From Nomia melanderi (Eukaryota > Arthropoda > Insecta > Hymenoptera > Halictidae): a stretch of 64,000 nt of DNA. The notes beneath the pieces were generated by a model. It saw nothing but the letters and a program-made list of their open reading frames with translations. It did not search any database and was not told where the DNA came from. The position numbers were made by a program, and so were the translations under genes. Within the stretch, counting starts at the first letter, position 1; each line of letters opens with the position of its first letter. This document shows positions 57,565 through 64,000 of the stretch, in pieces. Location: assembly GCF_051020985.1 (NCBI RefSeq), contig NW_027475149.1:930001-994000 (forward strand), in the 5' to 3' direction.

Positions 57565-60014
57565 ATCACCAGATATATATCGGATTTTTCCCTGACCCTG
57601 ACAGTCCGGCCCCATGAGACGGTGATTTTCTCGGCCCCTGGTGGTCCGAGGTCGATCCCGCTGCACAGATTCATGCGCCAGGGCTTCCTACAGACAATGC
57701 ACTTTGATTTATTGCGCTTTCTGAAATAGCACCCGTGATATCACCATATATATATTGGATTTTGCCCTGACCCTGAGTGTCCGGCTCCATGAGACGGTGG
57801 TTTTCTCGGCCCCTGGTGGTCCGAGGTCGTTACCGCTGCACAGATTCATGCGCCAGGGCCTCCTGCATACAATTAACTTTGGTTTATTGCGATATCTCTA
57901 ATAGCACCCGAGATATCACTAGATATATATTGGATTTTTCCCTGACCCTGACAGTCCGGCCCCATGAGACGGTAGTTTTTTCGGCCCCTGGTGGTCCGAG
58001 GTCGTTCCCGCTGCACAGATTCATGCGCCAGGGCCCCCTGCATATAATTCACTTTGATTTATTGCGCGATCTGTAATAGCTCCCGAGATATCACCATATA
58101 TATATTGGATTTTCCCCTGACCCTGTGTGTCCGGCCCCATGAGACGGTGGTTATCTCGGCCCCTGGTGGTCCGAGGTCGTTCTCGCTGCACAGATTCATG
58201 CGCCAGGGCGGCCTGCAGATAATTCACTTTGATTTATTGCGCTATCTGTAATAGCACCCGAGATATCACCACATATATATTGGATTTTCCCCTGACCCTG
58301 AGTGTCCGAACCCATGAGACGGTGGTTTTCTCGGCCCCTGGTGGTCCGAGGTCGTTCCCGCTGCACAGATTCATGCGCCAGGGCCTCCTGCAGACAATAT
58401 ACTTTGATTTATTGCGCTATCTGTAATAGCACCCGAGATATCACCAGATATATAATGGATTTTTCCCTGACCCAGACAGTCCGGCCCCATGGGACGGTGA
58501 TTTTCTCGGCCCCTGGTGGTCCGAGGTCGATCCCGCTGCACAGATTCATGGGCTAGGTCCTTCTGCAGACAATGAACTTTGATTTATTGCGCTATCTCTA
58601 ATAGCACCCGAGATATCACCAGATATATATTGGATTTCTCCCTGACCCTGACAGTCCGGTCCCATGAGACGGTGATTTTCTCGGCCCCTGGTGGTCCGAG
58701 GTCGATCCCGCTGCACAGATTCATGCGCTAGGTCCTTCTGCAGACAATGCACTTTGATTTATTGCGCTATCTCTAATAGCACCCGAGATATCACCAGATA
58801 TATATTGGATTTCTCCCTGACCCTGACAGTCCGGCCCCATGAGACGGTGATTTTCTCGGCCCCTGGTGGTCCGAGGTCGATCCCGCTGCACAGATTCATG
58901 CGCCAGGGCTTCCTACAGACAATGCACTTTGATTTATTGCGCTTTCTGAAATAGCACCCGTGATATCACCATATATATATTGGATTTTGCCCTGACCCTG
59001 AGTGTCCGGCTCCATGAGACGGTGGTTTTCTCGGCCCCTGGTGGTCCGAGGTCGTTACCGCTGCACAGATTCATGCGCCAGGGCCTCCTGCATACAATTA
59101 ACTTTGGTTTATTGCGATATCTCTAATAGCACCCGAGATATCACTAGATATATATTGGATTTTTCCCTGACCCTGACAGTCCGGCCCCATGAGACGGTAG
59201 TTTTTTCGGCCCCTGGTGGTCCGAGGTCGTTCCCGCTGCACAGATTCATGCGCCAGGGCCCCCTGCATATAATTCACTTTGATTTATTGCGCGATCTGTA
59301 ATAGCTCCCGAGATATCACCATATATATATTGGATTTTCCCCTGACCCTGTGTGTCCGGCCCCATGAGACGGTGGTTATCTCGGCCCCTGGTGGTCCGAG
59401 GTCGTTCTCGCTGCACAGATTCATGCGCCAGGGCGGCCTGCAGATAATTCACTTTGATTTATTGCGCTATCTGTAATAGCACCCGAGATATCACCACATA
59501 TATATTGGATTTTCCCCTGACCCTGAGTGTCCGAACCCATGAGACGGTGGTTTTCTCGGCCCCTGGTGGTCCGAGGTCGTTCCCGCTGCACAGATTCATG
59601 CGCCAGGGCCTCCTGCAGACAATATACTTTGATTTATTGCGCTATCTGTAATAGCACCCGAGATATCACCAGATATATAATGGATTTTTCCCTGACCCAG
59701 ACAGTCCGGCCCCATGGGACGGTGATTTTCTCGGCCCCTGGTGGTCCGAGGTCGATCCCGCTGCACAGATTCATGGGCTAGGTCCTTCTGCAGACAATGA
59801 ACTTTGATTTATTGCGCTATCTCTAATAGCACCCGAGATATCACCAGATATATATTGGATTTCTCCCTGACCCTGACAGTCCGGTCCCATGAGACGGTGA
59901 TTTTCTCGGCCCCTGGTGGTCCGAGGTCGATCCCGCTGCACATATTCATGCGCCAGGGCCTCCTGCAGACAATTCACTTTGATTTATTTCGCTATCTGTA
60001 ATAGCACCCGAGAT
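57565..60014 (+). repeat. Seven-monomer tandem duplication, near-identical
   Basis: 57565-58789 is repeated by 58790-60014, offset 1225 bp. From about 57608 to 58716 and the matching 58833 to 59941 I find no difference by eye. That span includes the rare variants 'atctgaaatagcacccg', 'gattttgccctg', 'gcatacaattaac', 'ccccctgcatataattc', 'gggcggcctgc' and 'catgggctaggtcc'. The copies part at 'gctgcacagattc' against 'gctgcacatattc'. This is the most recent-looking duplication in the window. Confidence 0.93.
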
Positions 60015-60540
60015 ATCACCAGATATATATTGGATTTTTCCCTGACCCTGACAGTCCGGTCCCATGAGACGGTGGTTTTCTCGGCCCCTGGTGGTCCGAG
60101 GTCGTTCCCGCTGCACAGATTCATGCGTCAGGGCCTCCTGCATACAATGCAGTTTGGCTTATTGCGATATCTCTAATAGCACCCGTGATATCACCAGATA
60201 TATGTTGGATTTTTCCCTGACCCTGACAGTCCGGCCCCTATGAGACGGTAGTTTCCTCGGCCCCTGGTCGTCCGAGGTAGTTCCCGCTGCACAGATTCAT
60301 GCGCCAGGGAATCCTACAGACAATAAACTTTGATTTATTGCGCTATCTGTAATAGCACCCGAGATATCACCAGATATATATTGGATTTTCCCCTGAACCT
60401 GAGCGTCCGGCCCCATGAGACGGTGGTTTTCTCGGCCCCTGGTGGTCCGAGGTCGATCCCGCTACGCAGATTCATGCGCCAGGGCCTCCTACAGACAATG
60501 CACTTTGATTTATTGCGCAATCTGTAATAGCACCCGAGAT

Positions 60541-61765
60541 ATCACCAGATATATATTGGATTTTTCCTTGACCCTGACAGTCCGGCCCCATGTGTTGATG
60601 GTTTTCTCGGTCCCTCGTGGTCCGAGGTCGATCCCGCTGCACAGATTCATGCGCCAGGGCCCCCTGCAGATAATTCACTTTGATTTACTGCGCTATCTCT
60701 AATAGCACCCGAGATATCACCAGATATATATTGGATTTTTCCTTGACCCTGACAGTCCGGCCCCATGTGTCGGTGGTTTTCTCGGACCCTGGTGGTCCGA
60801 GGTCGTTCCCGCTGCACAGATTCATGCGCTAGGGCCTCCTGCAGACAATGTATTTTGATTTATTGCGCTATCTCTAATAGCACCCGAGATATCACCAGAT
60901 ATATAATGGATTTTTCCCTGACCCAGACAGTCCGGCCCCATGGGACGGTGATTTTCTAGGCGCGTGGTGGTCCGAGGTCGTTCCTGCTGCACAGATTCAT
61001 TCGCCAGTGCCTCCTATAGACAATGCACTTTGATTTATTGCGCTATATCTAATAGCACCCGAGATATCACCAGATATATATCGGATTTTTCCCTGACCCT
61101 GACAGTCCGGCCCCATGAGACGGTGATTTTCTCGGCCCCTGGTGGTCCGAGGTCGATCCCGCTGCACAGATTCATGCGCCAGGGCCTCCTACAGACAATG
61201 CACTTTGATTTATTGCGCTATCTGTAGTAGCACCCGAGATATCACCAGGTATATATTGTATTTTCCCCTGACCCTGAGTGTCCGGCCCCATGAGACGGTG
61301 GTTTTCTCGGCCCCTGGTCGTCCGAGGTCGTTCCCGCTGCACAGATTCATGCGCAAGGGCCTCCTATTGATAATTCACTTTGGTTTATTGCACTATCTCT
61401 AATAGCACCCGAGATATCACCAGTTATATATCGGATTTTTCCCTGACCATGACAGTCCGGCCCTATGAGACGGTGATTTTCTCGGCCCCTGGTGATCCGA
61501 GGTCGATCCCGCTGCACAGATTCATGCGCCAGGGCCTCCTCCAGACAATGCACTTTGATTTATTTCGCTATCTCTAATAGCACCCGAGATATCACCAGAT
61601 ATATATTGGATTTTTCCTTGACCCTGACAGTCCGGCCCCATGTGTTGATGGTTTTCTCGGTCCCTCGTGGTCCGAGGTCGATCCCGCTGCACAGATTCAT
61701 GCGCCAGGGCCCCCTGCAGATAATTCACTTTGATTTACTGCGCTATCTCTAATAGCACCTGAGAT
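60541..61765 (+). repeat. Q-R-S-T module flanked by a repeated R3-like monomer
   Basis: The monomer at 60541 ('catgtgttgatgg', 'ggtccctcgtgg', 'gggccccctgcag', 'tttactgcgc') recurs at 61591 with one visible change ('cacctgag' at its end). Between are 60716, Q 60891 ('ttctaggcgcgtgg'), R 61066, S 61241 and a T variant 61416. The repeated unit spans six monomers (1050 bp). Confidence 0.85.
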
Positions 61766-62290
61766 ATCACCACACATATATTGGATTTTTCCCTGACCCT
61801 GAGTGTCCGACCCCATGAGACGGTGGTTTTCTCGGCCCCTGGTGGTCCGAGGTCGTTCCCGCTGCACAGATTCATGCGCCAGGGCCTCCTACAGACAATG
61901 CACTTTGGTTTATTGCGCTATCTCTAATAGCACCGGAGATATCACCCGATATATATTGGATTTTTCCCTGACCCTGAGTGTCCGGGCCCATGAGACGGTA
62001 GTTTTCTCGGCCGCTGGTGGTCCGAGGTCGTTCCCGCTGCACAGATTCATGCGCCAGGGCCTCCTACAGACAATACCCTTTGGTTTATTGCGCTATCTCT
62101 AATAGCACCTGAGATATCACCACATATATATTGGATTTTTCCCTGACCCTGAGTGTCCGACCCCATGGGACGGTGGTTTTCTCGGTCCCTGGTGGTCCGA
62201 GGTCGTTCCCGCTGCACAGATTCATGCGCCAGGGCCTCCTGCAGACAATGCACTTTGATTTATTGCGCTATCTATAATAGCACCCGAGAT

Positions 62291-62815
62291 ATCACCAGAT
62301 AGATATTGGATTTTCCCCTGACCCTGAGTGTCCAGCCCCATGAGACGGTCGTTTTCTCGGCCCCTGGTGGTCCGAGGTCGTTCCCGCTGCACAGATTCAT
62401 GCGCCAGGGCCTCCTGCAGACAATGCACTTTGATTTATTGCGCTATCTATAATAGCACCCGAGATATCACCAGATAGATATTGGATTTTTCCCAGACCCT
62501 GTCAGTCCTGCCCCATGAGACGGTGATTTTCTCGGCCCCTGGTGGTCCGAGGTCGTTCCCGCTGCACAGATTCGTGCGCCAGGGCCTCCTGCAGACAATG
62601 CACTTTGATTTATTGCGCTATCTATAATAGCACCCGAGATATCACCAGATAGATATTGGATTTTTCCCTGACCCTGTCAGTCCTGCCCCATGAGACGGTG
62701 ATTTTCTCGGCCCCTGGTGGTCCGAGGTCGATCCCGCTGAACAGATTCTTGCGCCAAGGCTTCCTGCAGACAATTCACTTTGGTTTATTGCGCTATGTGT
62801 AATAGCAACCGAGAT
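62291..62815 (+). repeat. Three tandem monomers with 'agatagatattgg'
   Basis: Monomers 62291, 62466 and 62641 share 'agatagatattgg' at unit 7-19, and each is preceded by 'ctataatagc', combinations not seen elsewhere in the window. They differ in unit 20-60 ('gagtgtccagcc' in the first, 'gtcagtcctgcc' in the other two). The A/T-rich junction has therefore been homogenised over three units, a small local amplification. Confidence 0.85.
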
Positions 62816-62990
62816 ATCACCAGATATATGCTGGATTTTTAAATGATCTTGGGTGACGGATTCCGAATATCTGTAATTTTCTCGGCCCCTGGTGCTCCGA
62901 AGTCGATCCCGCTGCACAGATTCATGCGCCAGGTCCTCCTACAGACAATGCACTTTGATATATTGCGCTATCTGCAATAGCGCCCGAGAT
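62816..62990 (+). repeat. D-type monomer 5 (in R6)
   Basis: Same diverged internal segment as the four R3 copies, with private changes 'tttttaaatgatcttggg', then 'ggtgctccgaagtcg'. It is nearly 40 kb from D4, so the D segment is an old, dispersed variant rather than a local mutation. Confidence 0.87.
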
Positions 62991-63865
62991 ATCACCAGAT
63001 TTATATAGGATTTTTCCCTGACCCGGAGTCTCCGACCCCATGAGACGGTGGTTTTCTCGGCCCCTGGTGGTACGAGGTCGATTCCGCTGCACAGATTCAT
63101 GCGCCAGGGCTTCCTACAGACAATGCACTTTGGTTTATTGCGCTATCTCTAATAGCACCCGAGATATCACCAGAGATATATTGGATTTTTCCCTGACCCT
63201 GAGTGTCCGGCCCCATGAGACAGGAGTTTTCTCGGCCCCTGGTGGTCCGAGGTCGTTCCCGCTGCGCAGATTCATGCGCCAGGGCCTCCTACAGACAATG
63301 CACTTTGATTTATTACGCTATCTCTAATAGCAGCCGATATATCACCACATATATATTGGATTTTTCCCTGACCCAGACAGTCCGGCCCCATGTGTCGATG
63401 GTTTTCTCGGTCCCTCGTGGTCCGAGGTCGATCCCGCTGAACAGATTCATGCGCCTGGGCTTCCTGCAGACAATTCACTTTGATTTATTGCGCTATCTCT
63501 AATAGCACCCGAGATATCACCAGATATATATCGGATTTTTCCCTGACCCTGAGAGTCCGGCCCCATGAGACGGTGATTTTCTCGGCCCCTGGTGGTCCGA
63601 GGTCGTTCCCGCTGCACAGATTCATGCCCTAGGGCCTCCTGCAGACAATGCACTTTGATTTATTGCGCTATCTGTAATAGCACCCGAGATATCACCAGAT
63701 ATATATTGGATTTTTCACTGACCCTGAGTGTCCGACCCCATGAGACGGTGGTTTTCTCTGCCCCTGGTGGTCCGAGGTCGATCCCGCTGCACAGATTCAT
63801 GCGCCAGGGCCTCCTACAGACAATGCACTTTGATTTATTGCGCTTTCTGTAATAGCACCCGGGAT

Positions 63866-64000
63866 ATCACTATATATATATTGGATTTACACCTGACCCT
63901 GAGTGTCCGGCCGCATGAGACGGTGATTTTCTCGGCCCCTGGTGGTCCGAGGGCGATGCCGCTGCACAGATTCATGCGCTAGGTCCGTCTGCAGACAATG
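63866..64000 (+). repeat. Partial last monomer (135 of 175 bp)
   Basis: Begins 'atcactatatatatattgg' and contains 'ggatttacacc', 'ccgcatgagacgg' and 'gcgctaggtccgtctgc'. It is cut by the window edge at unit 135, so the array continues beyond. Confidence 0.95.

Larger units (their letters stand above)
39366..61765. repeat. Block R5: 'gacagtcc'-rich monomers with nested 17-mer HOR
   Basis: One hundred and twenty-eight monomers. Types named here: P, Q ('ataatgg', 'acccagacag', 'gggacgg', 'ggcgcgtgg', 'cattcgcc'), R ('atatatcgg', 'tgtagtagcacc'), S ('caggtatatattgta', 'ggtcgtcc', 'gcgcaagg', 'cctattgataattc'), T ('cagttatatatcgg', 'accatgacag', 'gcgcaatctg'), U ('ccttgacagtccggtccc', 'ggcgcccgg', 'gttgctgctgc'), V, W ('ggatttctcc', 'ccccttgtgg', 'cacatattc'), X and Y. 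A Q-R-S-T core recurs across the block from 45.7 to 61.6 kb. K monomers (Q-like 5' half, 'gcgctaggtcc' 3' half) lie at 40941, 41641, 51791, 52316, 55640, 56690, 58440 and 59665. Confidence 0.82.
1..64000. repeat. 175-bp satellite DNA array, head-to-tail, fills the window
   Basis: The motif 'gatatcacc' recurs every 175 bp from the first base to 63866 in constant orientation. I tracked the phase through the whole window: monomer 1 starts at 1, monomer 366 at 63866, and the net drift over 365 units is only -10 bp. No foreign insertion, inversion or unique spacer interrupts it. Units differ by substitutions and carry block-specific variants that define higher-order repeats. The array is probably centromeric or pericentromeric heterochromatin; that role is inferred from array size, unit length and HOR organisation, not from any protein-binding motif. 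The family is not one I recognise. The window starts and ends inside the array, so neither edge is visible. Confidence 0.99.
61766..64000. repeat. Block R6: R3-like monomers at the window end
   Basis: Thirteen monomers, the last partial. They return to the mixed character of R3: a D-type monomer (62816), a 'tgtgtcgatgg/ccctcgtgg' monomer (63341) and 'gcgccaaggcttcctgc'. No 17-mer components are seen. The boundary is placed after the last repeated monomer of R5 and is approximate. Confidence 0.7.

Noticed and set aside
1..64000. Hundreds of 60-144 codon open frames on both strands as protein genes
   Set aside because: They recur with the satellite period, overlap on both strands, mostly begin at GTG or TTG on the forward strand, and read the same DNA in two phases. 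Substitutions and 1-2 bp indels show no codon-phase bias that I can see.
1..64000. CENP-B box (pattern with TTCG, a central A and CGGG)
   Set aside because: I checked the consensus and common variants on both strands. Candidate starts such as 'tttcgctat' and 'ttttcgcgg' lack the fixed A and the CGGG half, and 'tcccgctgcac' lacks the fixed T and CGAA half. A systematic scan with one mismatch would be needed to exclude isolated variants.
1..64000. Alpha satellite, or mouse minor/major satellite
   Set aside because: The unit is 175 bp and 53% GC with nine CpGs, and none of the sequence motifs of those families is seen. The family remains unidentified.
1..64000. CRISPR array
   Set aside because: There are no short repeats with unique spacers. 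The whole 175-bp period is repetitive and the setting is eukaryotic satellite.
1..64000. Inverted array segments
   Set aside because: The 'atcacc' phase marker stays on the same strand at every unit from 1 to 63866.

Overview
The whole 64,000-base window is one uninterrupted tandem satellite array. It holds 365 complete head-to-tail monomers and a final 135-base partial one, all in the same orientation, with a unit length of 175 bp. No protein gene, RNA gene, transposon, CRISPR array, inversion or unique sequence was found at any position. The many 60-120 codon open frames on both strands are by-products of the repeat: 175 is not a multiple of 3, most of the longer forward frames begin at GTG or TTG, and a single open frame reads the same monomer sequence in two different phases.

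The organism is not identifiable from this window. A long array of near-nucleosome-length monomers with nested higher-order repeats (HORs) is typical of centromeric or pericentromeric heterochromatin of a eukaryote. I do not recognise the family. It is not human alpha satellite or mouse major/minor satellite, and I see no CENP-B box. The consensus I built by eye is 53% GC with nine CpGs per unit (observed/expected about 0.75 by hand count), unusually CpG-rich for a heavily methylated vertebrate repeat.

Unit coordinates below start at the 'atcacc' that follows 'gagat' (so window base 1 is unit base 1). Six blocks can be told apart by diagnostic variants. R1 (1-15224): 'gagtgtcc' monomers with a 7-monomer HOR (1225 bp, A-G) seen in several complete or broken copies. 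R2 (15225-17675): transitional monomers with weak 6- and 8-monomer echoes. R3 (17676-25375): diverse monomers, many with 'gacagtcc' and the 'tcgatgg/ccctcgtgg' variant, and four monomers in which unit bases 24-61 are replaced by strongly diverged sequence (D type). R4 (25376-39365): R1-like monomers arranged in shuffled modules (6-, 11- and 13-monomer spacings) and marked by a 2-bp deletion lineage. R5 (39366-61765): 'gacagtcc'-rich, with a nested 17-monomer HOR (2975 bp, built as 9+8) and a 7-monomer near-perfect tandem duplication. R6 (61766-64000): R3-like again, including a fifth D-type monomer.

The main biological content is therefore evolutionary. Diagnostic SNPs and indels let individual unequal crossovers be read directly: chimeric monomers at 14175, 32201 and 44966, lost monomers in duplicated blocks, and a founder monomer (Q) that looks assembled from two halves of other monomers. 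R1 and R4 resemble each other, and R3 resembles R6, so the array looks like alternating layers of homogenised and older sequence.
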